Positions 1 to 39,135 of a stretch of DNA of 64,000 nt are shown piece after piece. Numbering within the stretch: position 1 is the first letter of the stretch; each line of letters begins with the position of its first letter. The position numbers and the translations under genes were made by a program. This stretch comes from Cololabis saira. Its lineage: Eukaryota; Chordata; Actinopteri; Beloniformes; Belonidae. The notes below the pieces were generated by a model. The model had not been told where the DNA came from, searched no databases, and was given only the letters and a program-made list of their open reading frames with translations. The stretch lies in assembly GCF_033807715.1 (NCBI RefSeq), contig NC_084597.1, forward strand, positions 12,059,670 through 12,123,669. The letters run 5' to 3'.

Positions 1-674
1 CCAGTGGTTTCTAGCCCTTTAATTTCTATTTTTGGGGTACCTGAAGATTTTAATAGTTTTACTAAGAAGGAGATTAATATAATTGCTTTTTCCTCTCTTG
101 TAGCTCGTAGACGTATTCTACTTCAATGAAAGGACCAAAAATCTCCATCTCCCAATTCTTGGTTGAAAGACCTGATGTCATTTTTATATTTAGAGAAAAT
201 TAAATACGGTATTAGGGGTTGCTCTGATAAGTTTTCTTATATTTGGGAACCTATTCTTTCTTTATGATATTGCTAACCATGTCTAATTTTTTTTAGGGTT
301 CCTCTTATGTCTGTTTATTTTAAATTTTTATTTATTTATCCTATTTCTTTTTTCTAATTTATTTTTATTTTTTGTTGTTGTTGTTTTGAGTGTCCTGTAT
401 TTTATTTTATTACTTTATTTTTCCTATTATTATTGTCTTCAGTCAGAGTTTGTTTGGTAATCGGTACTTACTTTGGGACCTGTTTATAATTACGTATTTT
501 ACAGTGTGTGTGTTTTGGGGTGTTTGTTATGTTAAGTTTTGTGTCCTTATTTATTTTATTCGTTTTTTTTTTGTTTGTTTGTTGTGTGGTAAAATATAAA
601 ACGGGGTACTCTGTCGAACCCTTTAAAAAAAATGTTTATTGTGTAATATAATCTACATGGACTACCCAATAAAG

Positions 675-704
<30 letters not shown>
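1..704 (+). mobile_element. L1-like LINE, 3' end with poly(A)
   Basis: The plus strand at about 91-275 decodes, with an in-frame stop, to a phrase typical of the C-terminus of fish L1 ORF2 (SWLKDLMSFLYLEKIKYG, then a KFSYIWEP-like motif). An AT-rich 3'UTR follows, then a run of about 25 A at 681-704. The element is decayed and its 5' part is off the window. It lies antisense to sec16a, between the exon at 768-836 and the missing last exon. Confidence 0.8.
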
Positions 705-705
<1 letters not shown>

Positions 706-767
706 GTAAAGCTTGAAAATATGACCAATTGAGGACCTTTAAACATTTTCTTTTAATGAAAACATAC

Positions 768-24483
<23,716 letters not shown>

Positions 24484-24554
24484 TTTGTATTGAGCCCACT
24501 AGTGCACGGACCCAGTCACTCAGATTTCACTGAAGAGACCGAAGTCAGGTGGAG

Positions 24555-26493
24555 CTGGAAAGAAGGGAAATAAGGATTGGTTAACAAGAATTTGCACATG
24601 TTCCTTAGCTGGATAAGACCACACCTTTATTTGTGTAAACAGTACAACGTGGCAGCTTCTGCATTAGCTCTTAGACATTTTGAAAGCTACATAAACAAAG
24701 ATGTAGATAATAATTTTGACAGTGGTTAAGTTTGCCTTTTGACTGCTCCTTGATGTACAGCTTTACTCTGAGAACCTTACTTATGCCTGATTATAATATA
24801 TGACAGCATTGCCATGCCTCAAATTAAAAAGAAAAAGATCATGCTTACACTTATGTAAGATTGGAGAAAGTTTATGTGATTAATGTAATATACTACAAGA
24901 AATTCTTACTTTTGTTATAATTCATTATTTTCTAATTATATATTTAAAAAAATCCAGCTCTTTATAAATCTATCACCGATGTATTATTTGTGCACCTCAA
25001 CTACCGGTACTTGTTATTGTCTGTGGTCCTATGATTTATTCCTTTTATTTGTCAACAAAACCCATAGCACATTGAGAACAATGGATTTCAATATGCTGCT
25101 CCCTCCACTTGTAAATCTGTCTTTAGGAACTGCTCTCACGACATGAATTAAAGATATCCTTAAAAGACTAGTGCAAGATAATCTGATGTAAAGTTAGATA
25201 CCACATTGATGTTCTTGTCTTGAGTGCTGCAATTAATATTTGGTCATCCAATGTTTCTGCATTTCTGATGTTATTTCTTTCTGTACTTCCGTCTCAATTG
25301 TTTTTACAAATACATATTTATTGTGTTGCGTAGCCATTTCTGATTCAGGTTATACCGAATACCAAGATCTCAAGAGTCCTAATCTTATTTATTTAAGTAA
25401 GTAAGTAAGTAATAAACATGCTGTAATAAACATGCTGCTCTCTCCACTTGTAAATCACTCTTTAGGATCTGCTCTCACTACACTAATTTAAAAGAAAACC
25501 TTAAAAGACTCTAGTGCAAGAAAATCTGATGTAAAGTTAGATACCACATTGATGTTCTTGTCTTCAGTGCTGCAATTCATATAATTGGTCATTCAATGTG
25601 TCTGCATTCCTGATGTTATTTCTTTCTGTACTTCAGTCTCAATTGTGTTTACAAGCACATATGTATTGTGTTGCATAGCCATTTCTGATTGAGGTTACTT
25701 AATACCAAGATATCAAGACTCTCAATATGTATGTAATTTGTATATATGTTAACAAGAGCTTTCATTTGTCATTTTTATACTGTTCAGTGAGTAAAATAAG
25801 TCGAATTCCCTGTCTTGGTCAATAAACCTGATTCTGATTGTTTGTCTTTATTTCTAACTAAGTGTCTACTTTCTCATATCAACAAGCACGAAGGCTTAAA
25901 ATACCTAACGTAAGTAAAAGTGATCACTACATTCTATATTGTTTTATATTAACATAACATATGCGTACATGTATCTTTAAAAGCTCATATATATGTAAAT
26001 ACACAAATGTGAAATTAAATATACGATTAAACTTTATTTCTTATTAAGTGTCTTCTTGGAAACGAGCAGGTAACATAAACATGCTGCATATACTGTAATG
26101 CTGAAAGCACTTATTTATTCATGTCAGAAGGCAATATTGACAGTCGGTTTTCACAAACCACTAACAGTGAAAACTGAGTCCTCTCACAACTATGAAGCTG
26201 TAGGAGTTTGGGTACAAAAGAGCTGAAGAACGCTTTTTGTGGACGAAGGAAAAACTTGTGTTGTTTATTTCCGTCTATCCTTCAACTGCCGGTAACCAAC
26301 AGTAACAGAACATCATCATCAGTAATAAGGGCCAGATTCTTGTGAATTCTAACCCACTGAAACTACAGTGTCCTGCTAGTGAGTGGCCACTACACAGCTA
26401 TAGTTAAGCAGAATAACAACATCTTAAACATAAGTTCTGCCCTCATGAAGGCACCAGACCATTTCCTGATGATATTCTGTTTACCTTTTCAAA
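24555..26493 (-). other. sec16a intron 1, left part, with a 339-bp tandem duplication
   Basis: 25094-25377 and 25433-25716 are diverged direct copies. They share tgctgctcc, ccacttgtaaatc, gatgtaaagttagatacc, acattgatgttcttgtctt and the tgtattgtgttgc block, at a period of 339 bases. Beyond that I see no coding sequence or named element in this AT-rich stretch. Confidence 0.7.
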
Positions 26494-26552
26494 TACAATA
26501 ACAAGTGCAATGTGTATGTTCGTAATCCAGGTAGGCTGGGGGACTCTGACAC
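26494..26552. repeat. 59-bp direct repeat, left copy (target-site duplication candidate)
   Basis: From tacaataac through ctctgacac it repeats at 28711-28768 with one substitution (gtaggc versus gtgggc) and a one-base indel. The two copies bracket the composite insertion 26553-28710. Confidence 0.85.
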
Positions 26553-27170
26553 TGAGCTCCACAAATCACTTTCAGCCCAGGGTTAACTCCAAGAAAGGTT
26601 CAAATTCGTTTGCATCCTATACTACCAACATGTGGAATTCCTTACCGACAGCCATAAAAGAGAACAAATCCCTAATCTCCTTCAATCCTGCCCTAAAAAG
26701 CCACCTACAGGAGGCTGCTACTCGTAACTGGGAATAATCAAAGCCTCTACTGCACATCCCGCTGTTCCTTCTGATTATTGTTTTTGTTTTGTTTTCTGCT
26801 TTTGTTTTGTATTACCTAGCTTATTCTATTTGTCTCATCACCTTTTTCGTGCCCTCATCCATCAGACTCATAAACAGCTGATCTTACCTATTCATTTTTG
26901 TACCCGCTTTTATACATATTTTTAAAAAAACCTTGTATTTATCACGCACTTAACGGGGGACTTATATTTTTTATCTCTCTTTCTCTCGTATTTTATCTAT
27001 GCTATGGTTTTACAGCATCTAAGTCCAGCAGTATTTGTGATTACCCAATGTATGTTGCTTTATATTGATTGTTTGGTTTGTTTCTGTACTGTCCTGTTGC
27101 ATATGTTATCTGTACACGCACTGATGCTGATGCTTTTCCACAAATGAAGTTCCTAACGGATAAATAGTTA

Positions 27171-27201
<31 letters not shown>

Positions 27202-27461
27202 GTCTCTCTCGGTGCAAAATAACAGTAATTCCCCCCTTTTCTTTTTTTTTTTTACAATCTTCCCTACAAAGTACTGCTTCTTACCTGTATGTCATTCAAT
27301 GTTATATGAGTTAAAAAAAAGGTCTCCAATGTAAACAAGTGTAATGTTTTCTTGGAATAATGCCTTTTAGTTGACTTTGTATCAGCGAATCTGTACTGTC
27401 ATGAAACTGTACCTGATCCTATGCAATTCTTCTAATAAATTCTTCAATCAATCAATCAATC
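26553..27461 (+). mobile_element. Non-LTR retrotransposon 3' fragment (L2/CR1/Rex-like) with (ATCA)n tail
   Basis: 26570-26740 encodes a LINE C-terminal phrase in frame (SYTTNMWNSLPTAIKENKSL, then SFNPALKSHL) ending at a stop. A 700-base 3'UTR follows, ending in a tandem aatc tail at about 27443-27461. An (ATT)n run lies at 27174-27200. Clade assignment is tentative. It is the outer layer of a three-level nest. Confidence 0.75.
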
Positions 27462-28700
27462 CATGGGTGCAGATCCCGGGGGGGACGGGGGGGACATGTC
27501 CCCCCCAATTTCTGAAAAACATGAATTGTCCCCCCCAATAAAAATACCCTAAATTATTCCAAATTGAACAAATGTATTTTCAGATTTTTTCAGGTTGAAC
27601 ATGTAAAAGGGGGGCACGGTGGCGCAGCTGGTAGTGCAGCGGTCTCACAGCAAGAAGGTCCTGGGTTCGATTCCCGCCGGGGGACGCTGTGGGTGCTGAA
27701 GTGCGTGTTAGTTCCCCCATGACTTCAGTGCCCATACCCTGGGTGGGGTTGGCGAAAGGATCTTTCTGTGTGGAGTTTGTATGTTCTCCCCGTGTTCCCC
27801 TGGGTAGCTAGTGTGAGCTACCCTCACAAAAACATGCACACAGTCCTGGGCTATACATGCCCCCTCTGGCCAACCGGGGCGCCAGATGGGGTGGGGAGGA
27901 TCCGGCCGGAATAACGTGATCCTTCCACGCGCTACGTTCGGCCGGAGAAACCCCACCCTGTCTGGTGAAAAGATGCGGCCTGCTCACTCCTCAGGTTAAG
28001 GAGGAGACCTGAGCTCAGTGCAGGGCCCTCCCGGGGTTGGTAGAGGATGGCAATGCCCAGGACTGTCAGTAGGTAGGAGCACGGGGTGGTAAAAATGGGA
28101 AAAAAACCGGGATAAAAATATTTTCAAAAAAAAAAAAAAAAAAAGGTTGAACATGTAAAATATTTATTAAAAATATATTTATAAAAATATAATACATCCA
28201 CGGTGCGTTTTGAGGTTACAGAATGAAAGTATTGCTACTCCATACATTTTTTTTTTTAGTCTGAATTGATATTTTTAAAATTTTTGACGGGCTCGACAAT
28301 TACTTTTTGTCAACGTTCTGTTTACATTCGTAACTGCCCGTACTTGTACTTGTTATGGGCTCCATATTTCATCCATATATATCAATTGATCGTGCATAAA
28401 GTAGTCCCATAGGATAAAAGGAAGACGGTGAGAAGAATTTGAGATGAGTAGACACTACATGCCCAAAACCCTTAACATTATGATTTATGAATATAACAGT
28501 TAAGTAAGCAGTGACACACACTGTTGGCTGATTAGGACAAATAAACAAGAAAGGTAAGCACAATAAATGATTCCCTGGTCAGTATTTTTTGGCGAGCCTT
28601 TACCAATTTATGGCATGGTATGAGTTGCATATTGGCAAAAAATTAAAAATTAAAATCACGTTGGTGTCCCCCCAATCCTGACATCGGATCTGCACCCCTG
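27462..28700. mobile_element. hAT-like element with gggtgcagatcc ends, split by a SINE
   Basis: The ends are catgggtgcagatcc and ggatctgcacccctg. The exact 8-bp duplication aatcaatc lies at 27454-27461 and 28701-28708, inside the LINE tail. Without the SINE and its duplication, the element is about 690 bases. The G-rich and C-rich blocks just inside (gggggggac, tgtcccccccaat) recur in inverted orientation. Confidence 0.8.
27609..28143 (+). mobile_element. tRNA-derived SINE with exact target duplication
   Basis: The head contains Pol III promoter boxes: an A-box-like ggcgcagctggtagtgc and a B box, ggttcgattcc. A 400-base body rich in GC and a poly(A) end at 28126-28143 follow. The direct repeat aggttgaacatgtaaaa lies at 27592-27608 and 28144-28160. 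It is not a functional tRNA gene, because the cloverleaf is not closed. Confidence 0.85.
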
Positions 28701-28710
28701 AATCAATCAA

Positions 28711-28768
28711 TACAATAACAGTGCAATGTGTATGTTCGTAATCCAGGTGGGCTGGGGGACTCTGACAC
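28711..28768. repeat. 59-bp direct repeat, right copy
   Basis: Partner of 26494-26552; it marks the right edge of the composite insertion. Confidence 0.85.
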
Positions 28769-29333
28769 CAACCAGGGAGAACACAACACTTTGAACACTT
28801 GATCCCGGATCTTCCCAGCTGCATTAGCCTCGCCTTTAACACAACTTACAGAAACTCACAAAGTTTGATCTCAGTCATCGACACATCTCTGATATCTGAC
28901 TCTGGCTGGTTATATAAGCGAGACTTTAGCCCGGCGTGGACGTGTAAATGAGCGTCATGAAGCTGCCAGTGAGGAAGGGGTCCTGGCTGCCTGGCTGCCT
29001 GGCTCAGCGGCTAGCGGGCAGGCTGCGGTGTTGCACTCCTCCCAAACGACACAGTGACGCCTCAAAGGGTCAGACTGTTCGTGAAAGCGGTTTGCTGTCG
29101 TACCTGTTCGGTTGTGACAGGTAACCCCCCCTCCCTGGTCGGATCCCGCAGGGCTGGCCACTAGCCTAACCTTAGCAGCACTTCTGCAGCTCTGCTAGCC
29201 CACTAGCCGCTGCTAACACCAGGAACACTCACACACAGCCTCCACACGCCGCTTCTAAAAGTTCAGGAGCAATAACAACAATAAATAATAATAATAATAA
29301 TAACACTCAGTTGTATTGTATATTTACTCTTAC

Positions 29334-29430
29334 CCAGTTCGGGAAGTGTGTGCAGATATAAATAAATTCTTACAAATATGCAGGACTGTCTGACACACAG
29401 CCGCCGTCTTCAATGAGCACATCCTAATAG
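29334..29430 (-). other. sec16a: sec16a non-coding exon 1 (putative 5'UTR)
   Basis: On the minus strand the sequence ends in a strong donor, ACTGG then gtaagag (junction between 29334 and 29333). It lies 4.8 kb upstream of the acceptor at 24554. There is no ATG-initiated continuation into the gene, so it would be a leader exon. The upstream flank carries CRE-like and GC-box motifs. The 5' boundary is my estimate. A CpG-rich stretch at 28912-29210 could hold an alternative leader. Confidence 0.55.
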
Positions 29431-29433
29431 GCT

Positions 29434-29487
29434 ACGTGTACAAGTGACGTCACGAGGCAAACACCGGTTACGTCACGGAGGGCGGGG
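29434..29487 (-). promoter_or_regulatory. sec16a: Putative sec16a promoter: three ACGT cores plus GC box
   Basis: Within 54 bases are a palindromic CRE (gtgacgtcac, 29444-29453), two more ACGT cores (29434-29437 and 29470-29473, the latter in ttacgtcacg) and a GC box (gggcgggg, 29480-29487). ACGT cores are bound by CREB/ATF and by the unfolded-protein-response bZIP factors XBP1 and ATF6. That regulation would suit an ER-exit gene, but it is inferred from motif shape only. Confidence 0.5.
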
Positions 29488-29661
29488 TTTATTTAAAGTC
29501 CACTATGTTGTCCACTGGGTGTTGTTGATGTCTTCATCAATTCGTTTTAGGTTAATGTGAGACAAACTCAGTACAACACATTGGAAGGTTTCCTTGGAGG
29601 ACGTCAAACAGGTACAACAGGTGTTTATTCTTAGAGACAAGATTCACTATTGTGAAAAATG

Positions 29662-30370
29662 CAGAGGTGTCAAAAGTATTCACATTCATTACTCAGGTAG
29701 AAGTATAGATACTAGAGTTTAAAAATACTCCTGTAGAAGTTGAAGTATCAACTCAAGTTTTTTACTCAAGTAAAAGTATAAAAGTACTGGTTTTAAAACT
29801 ACTTAAAGTATAAAAGTAAAAGTAATGTAAGGGGGGAAAAAGCCATTAAGGACAAAAGCCATTGAAAATGAATGCATCTTAGTATAATGCAAATATATTA
29901 AAGAACCATATATGTGTACTATTGAGCATTAACGTGTTTCAGAGAGCAGAAGATATGATGACTAGTTTGCCTATAAGTATTGTAATGGTGCAAAAAGTCA
30001 AACTTCGGAGGCATGTTATCTTTTATCCTAACCTTTATTGGAATGTACATCCAAGTTTAGTTGCAGGAATCTGAGGGATGTAAGAACAAAACTGGACAAG
30101 AACATCTGTGCCACAACCACAACCAAATTCACTATCCGGATGGCGCAATTTAACTGGATAGTTTTTTTTTTTAAAGGCCGAAATGAAATAGAGTAACGAG
30201 GCTGTTTTTAAAATTTAAGGAGTAAAAAGTACAGATAATTGCGTGAAAATGTAAGGAGTAAAAGTAAAAAGTGGTCTGAAAAATAATGATTCCAGTGAAG
30301 TATAGATAACCAAAATTATCTACTTAAGTAAGGTAACGAAGTATTTGTACTTTGTTACTTGACACCTCTG
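29662..30370 (+). mobile_element. Non-autonomous hAT-like element, family A copy 1
   Basis: The ends are cagaggtgtcaaaagta and ttacttgacacctctg. The exact 8-bp duplication gaaaaatg lies at 29654-29661 and 30371-30378. The interior is rich in agtataaaagta phrases near both ends. Copies 2 and 3 are at 39136 and 53675. Confidence 0.9.
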
Positions 30371-30427
30371 GAAAAATGTGTGGAGACTGCAAACATACTG
30401 CGCATTGTAAGGCTACAAAGCATGTTT

Positions 30428-30689
30428 TCAATAATCAGAATCAGAATCAGGTTTATCGGCCAAGTTTGAACATAACAGACAGGGAATTTGACTCCGCTTG
30501 TTTCGCTCACTGTACAGTAAAAAGACAAATGGCTCTTATTAACATATATACAATTAAAAAAAAAGTGAAAGGTGCAGCAGTATGAGGTAGACATGGTTAA
30601 TGAAAGGTGCATTGTTACAGCATATTACAGCAGATTGTGGTTATCATTATTATTATTAATTATTATTATTATTAATAATAATAATAATA

Positions 30690-30741
<52 letters not shown>

Positions 30742-32110
30742 GGGCCCGAGCACTGACAGTGCGAAGGCCCTATTGTATCTGTAGGAATTTTTATTATTAG
30801 GGACCGAGCACCAGCAAGGCTTGTGCGAAGCCCTATTGAAATCGGTACGATTATTATTATTATTATTATTTTATCTGAAAACAATTGCGTTTTTGAGCCG
30901 CATAACTTACTCGAAAAGTTGTGAAACTTGGTACGCACGTCCCATGTGGCGAGAAATTACGTATTCTAATGGTATCAAAAAGGTGCGTGGCCTAATGGCT
31001 CAACAGCGCCCCCTAGAAAACTTGGTGCCTCAAGCCCCACAATACGGTTTGACGTACATGCACGAAAATCGGTACACACCGCTATCATGTCGCAACGTAA
31101 AGAAAAGTCTCTTGGCGCCATGGCCGAAACCGAACAGGAAGTTGGCCATTTTGAATTAATCGCGTAATTTTGGCGCAATTTATGCCATTTTCATGTGTCG
31201 TACTTTAACGAACTCCTCCTAGCAGGATCGTCCGTTCGACATAAAACTCGCTCAAGAGACACAAAAGTTATCAAAATCATGAGTTTTTGTGAAATGGCGT
31301 GGCCGTGGCGCCGTGTCAAACTTCAACGCTAAACAGGAAGTGATACTAGTAGCTGATTGATCAATATGTGATTCTGCCATAACTTTTGAATGGTTTTACA
31401 TGGAGAGTCGTGGGTGGTGTCATCGGACTCGGTTTTGAGTCCTTGACCATAATTGGTGAGAATTAGCCCCGCCCTATCTTCTGATTGGTTGTCCCTATTT
31501 TCTGCTATAACTATTGAATGGTTTGACATAGAGAGACGTGGGTGGTGTCATCGGACTCGGTTTTGAGTCCTTGACCATAATTGGTGAGAATTAGCCCCGC
31601 CCCTTCATCTGATTGGTTGTCCCAATTTTCTGCTATAACTTTTGAATGGTTTGACATAAAGAGTCAGGGGTGGTGTCATCAGACTCGGTTTTGAGTCCTT
31701 GACCATAATTGGTGTAAATTAGCTCCACCCCTTCTTCTGATTGGTCGATATTTGATAGTTCCTATTTTCTGCCATAACTTTTGAATGGTTTGACATAAAG
31801 AGTCATGGGTGGTGTCATCAGACTTGGTTTTGAGCCCTTGACTTCAATTGGTGAAAATTGCACGCGCAAGGTCCCGTTCATCGCTGCTTGCAGCTTTAAT
31901 TATTATTATTATTGCACTGTGATTGATTTCACCGAGACTCTTATGAGTGATGAGAGTTCATCAGAGCAACAGCTTGGGGGAAGAAACTGTCTCTGTGTCT
32001 GGAGGTTTTGGCGTACAGTGCTCTGTAGCGCCGTCCAGAGGGGAGGAGTTCAAACAGACAACTTCTCTCAATTCAAGTTGTTCTTATTGGAGATTCTAAG
32101 TAAATTTACA
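30428..32110 (+). repeat. Interspersed repeat interrupted by a (ATT)n/gggcccgagca element
   Basis: The outer repeat starts with cagaatcagaatcaggttta (from 30434) and resumes after the insert with gcaacagcttgggggaagaa (about 31968). Both phrases belong to one repeat that I recall as common in fish genomes. The insert, about 30741-31903, has two head units (agggcccgagcactgac; agggaccgagcaccagc). After these come four tandem units starting at 31374, 31502, 31630 and 31769 (period 128, 128, 139). It ends in gcttgcagctttaatt and (ATT)n. (ATT)n flanks both sides. Confidence 0.6.
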
Positions 32111-32154
32111 CATGGACCATTTCTGTTCGGCAGAAAATCTCCCAGAAAACACCA

Positions 32155-32350
32155 TAGGAGCCGCTCAGTGGCACAGTGGGTTAAGCAAGCGGCTCATATG
32201 CGGAGGCTACAGTCCTCCTGCAGTGGTCGCAGGTTTGAATCCCAGCCTGCGCACCTTTGCTGCATGTCATCCCCATTCTCTCTCTCTATCCCCTTCCTGT
32301 CTGCAACTTGAATAAAGGGCCACTAGAGCCACAAAATAATCTTTAAAAAA
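32155..32350 (+). mobile_element. tRNA-derived SINE
   Basis: It has an A-box-like agtggcacagtgggttaagc and a B-box ggtttgaatcc. The characteristic fish SINE body follows (ttgctgcatgtcatcccc, tctctatccccttcctgtct), then aataaaggg and a short A run. It is not a tRNA gene. Confidence 0.75.
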
Positions 32351-33110
32351 AAGAAGGCCCGGTCGCCCATGGTGCGGAACTTGGTGTTGGGAACCCGGAG
32401 GAGCGAGCAGTAGATCTGAGGGTGCAGGTAGAGGTTTGTGGAGTAATGAGTTCTTGTAGGTATGGAGGTGCATGTTCATTTATGCACTTATGGGTGAGGA
32501 GTAGGACTTTGTATTCAATCTGGGTTGAGACAGGGAGCCAGTGGAGAGAGTGGAGAACGGGTGTTATGTGCTTATATTTCCAGACTCTCATCAGGATCCT
32601 CGCAGCGCTGTTTTGAATGTATTGCAGTTTCTGGATGTTCTTGCCAGTGATCCCAGTGAAGAGTGAGTTACAGTAGCCCAGTGTAGAGGAGATGAATGCG
32701 TGGACGAGCTTCTCTGCATCTGACAGAGTTAAATAGGGCGGAGTTTGGAGATGTTTTTGAGATGATAAAAGGAGGTTTTGCACAGGTTTTTTATATGGTC
32801 ATTAAATGTCAGGTGAGGATCAAACCTACCTCTCAGATTAGTGACTGTGGAGGAGAGGGGTATGACCTGACCATCGAAGGTGGGGTGAGTTATGGAGGAT
32901 GACTGAACCTGGTGTGGAGTGCCAACAAGGAGGGCTTCGGTTTTGCTACTGTTTAGCTGGAGAAAGTTGTTGCTCATCCATGTCTTTATCTCCCCAAGAC
33001 AGGCGGAAAGAGACATGAAATGGCTGCAGAGGGGCTTGGGGCAGTTTTTATGTAAAGCTGTGTGTCGTCAGCATAACAGTGGAAGGACATCTTGCTGGAG
33101 TATCCAAATG
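32351..33110 (-). mobile_element. L2/Rex-like LINE reverse transcriptase fragment, antisense and frameshifted
   Basis: Minus-strand frames from about 33016 to 32343 encode the RT C-terminal part: a WMSNNFLQLNSSKTEALLVG block, then FISSTLGYCNSLFTG, LQYIQNSAARILM, and LHWLPVSTQIEYKVLLLTHK. The two blocks lie in different frames that overlap near 32729-32783, so the copy is broken. It is clearly of the CR1/L2/Rex LINE type. Confidence 0.88.
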
Positions 33111-33159
33111 TAGATTTGGATACTCTTTTTTTCTCTTTTGTGTATGTTTGCAGGCCGGA

Positions 33160-33600
33160 GCTTCAGCTGCATGCTGACCTGCAGCCCCCCCCCCTCTGAT
33201 CATCCCACTGCTGCTTCCACCTATCTGTGTAGATGTATGCTATATGCTTGCTGACTGACCAACCAGCACCTCAGTGTCTGCTGTCTACTTCTGTTTGTAT
33301 CTTCATTTCATTTCGTTTCTTCCTTTCATTCTCTCTGTCTGTTTTCTCTTTTCCTGCTCTGTCCAGCTGGTCTGCAGCAGGAGGATCCCCCTTATGGTCC
33401 AGGTCCTGGTCAGGGTTTCTTCCCTCCTAAAGGGGAGTTTTTCCTTGCCACTGTTTGGCTTGAAGTTTTTCTCCCATTAGTTTTGACCTGCATTGTTTAT
33501 GTTATGTTTATGTAATAATTGCTCGGGGGTCATGTTCTGGGTCTCTGGAAAGGGCATAGAGACAACTTCTGTTGTAATAGACATTATAAAAATAAATTTG
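33160..33600 (+). mobile_element. LINE 3'UTR fragment
   Basis: Contains the widespread fish phrase ggtttcttccctcctaaagg, gagtttttccttgccactgt. It ends in a tataaaaataaatttgaatt tail, typical of L2/CR1-like LINE 3' ends. No coding sequence is seen. Confidence 0.65.
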
Positions 33601-33779
33601 AATTGCACACCGTACGTTGCGTGTCGCCGCGTACCCTACGCCGTAAATTCTGCGTTGGTGTAACGCAGAACCATAAATCAGCCTTTAACGTGACCTTGCG
33701 GGATTTTACGGGACTTTACAGGACTTTACGAATACACATTTGTGCTGATCTGGGCACTGCAGTAATAAGGTTCCAACTA

Positions 33780-34142
33780 CAGGACTGTCTCAGAAAATTA
33801 GAATATTGTGATAAAGTTCTTTATTTTCTGTAATGCAATTAAAAAAACAAAATGTCATACATTCTGGATTCGTTACAAATCAACTGAAATATTGCAAGCC
33901 TTTTATTATTTTAATATTGCTGATTAGGGTTTACAGTTTAAGATTAAGATTCCCAGAATATTCAAATGTTTTGAGATAGGATATTTGAGTTTTCTTAAGC
34001 AGTAAACCATGATCAGCAATATTAAAATAATAAAAGGCTTGCAATATTTCAGTTGATTTGTAATGAATCCAGAATGTATGGCATTGTTTTTGTAATTGCA
34101 TTTCAGACAATCACAATATTCTAATTTTCTGACACAGTCCTG
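33780..34142. mobile_element. Tc1/mariner-like foldback MITE
   Basis: TA flanks both ends (33778-33779, 34143-34144). The two halves are long inverted copies of each other, about 170 bases each. They begin caggactgtctcagaaaatt and end aattttctgacacagtcctg. It is non-coding and sits in the sec16a-notch1 gap. Confidence 0.85.
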
Positions 34143-34297
34143 TATATGTTTTTCATTGGTAATCGAGTTATGGTGCAGCTCAGGTGATATTGCAGAGTAA
34201 TCCAAAAGTAATGTAACTAGTAATGTAACTAGTTACTTTCAGCAACCAGTAACTAAGTAGTGTAAGGGATTACTTTTTTAAAAAGTAACTACCCCAA

Positions 34298-34302
<5 letters not shown>

Positions 34303-34355
<53 letters not shown>
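34303..34355. repeat. (TA)n microsatellite
   Basis: About 26 TA units. A gtaactag/agttactttc-rich stretch just left resembles the end of another short DNA element without a visible partner end. Confidence 0.9.
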
Positions 34356-34357
<2 letters not shown>

Positions 34358-34917
34358 AAACACAAATGAAATAGATAAACGTAGTATCGAAAAGATATAA
34401 AAAATGTTACTTAGAAAACTGTTAAATTCAAAATTGGGATTGCTTTTTTAATATCAATATACAGCTAAATTAACACTTAAAATTAAAGAATAAACAAAAA
34501 AAGTTACGTATATAAAGGTATGTAAAATGTATTTTTTCATAATGTCAAACATTAAAGGCATATGGGAGTGCAGGTGTGAGCAATACATTTGCCCTCTGGG
34601 TGGCAGTATTTTACCATCCGTGTGTCGACGGATGGCGTTCACAGGAATATACAGTGGGTCCGGAAAGTGTTCACACCCCTTTAATTTTGTCCCTCTTTGT
34701 AGACATTTGCTAAAATCAAAAAAGTTTATTTTATTTCTCTTATTTTATTTTATAGAAAAAAAAAAATTAAAAAAGCTGTGACACTAATTTTTCTGTAAAG
34801 ATGGGGTGCTGAGTGTACATTAATGAGAAAAATTTACTTTTTGGATTTTAGCAGATGGCTGTAATGAAACAGATAGGGAAACATTTAAAGGGGTCTGAAT
34901 ACTATCCATACCCACTG

Positions 34918-39135
<4,218 letters not shown>

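Noticed and set aside
27609..27690. Possible tRNA gene (A and B boxes)
   Set aside because: The boxes head a 535-base retroposed unit with poly(A) and a target duplication, so it is a SINE.
28912..29210. CpG-rich block as the main sec16a first exon
   Set aside because: It lacks a donor as strong as the one at 29333 and lies downstream of it; kept only as a possible alternative leader.
32160..32250. Possible tRNA gene
   Set aside because: A tRNA-like head is followed by a typical SINE body and A-rich end; no closed cloverleaf.
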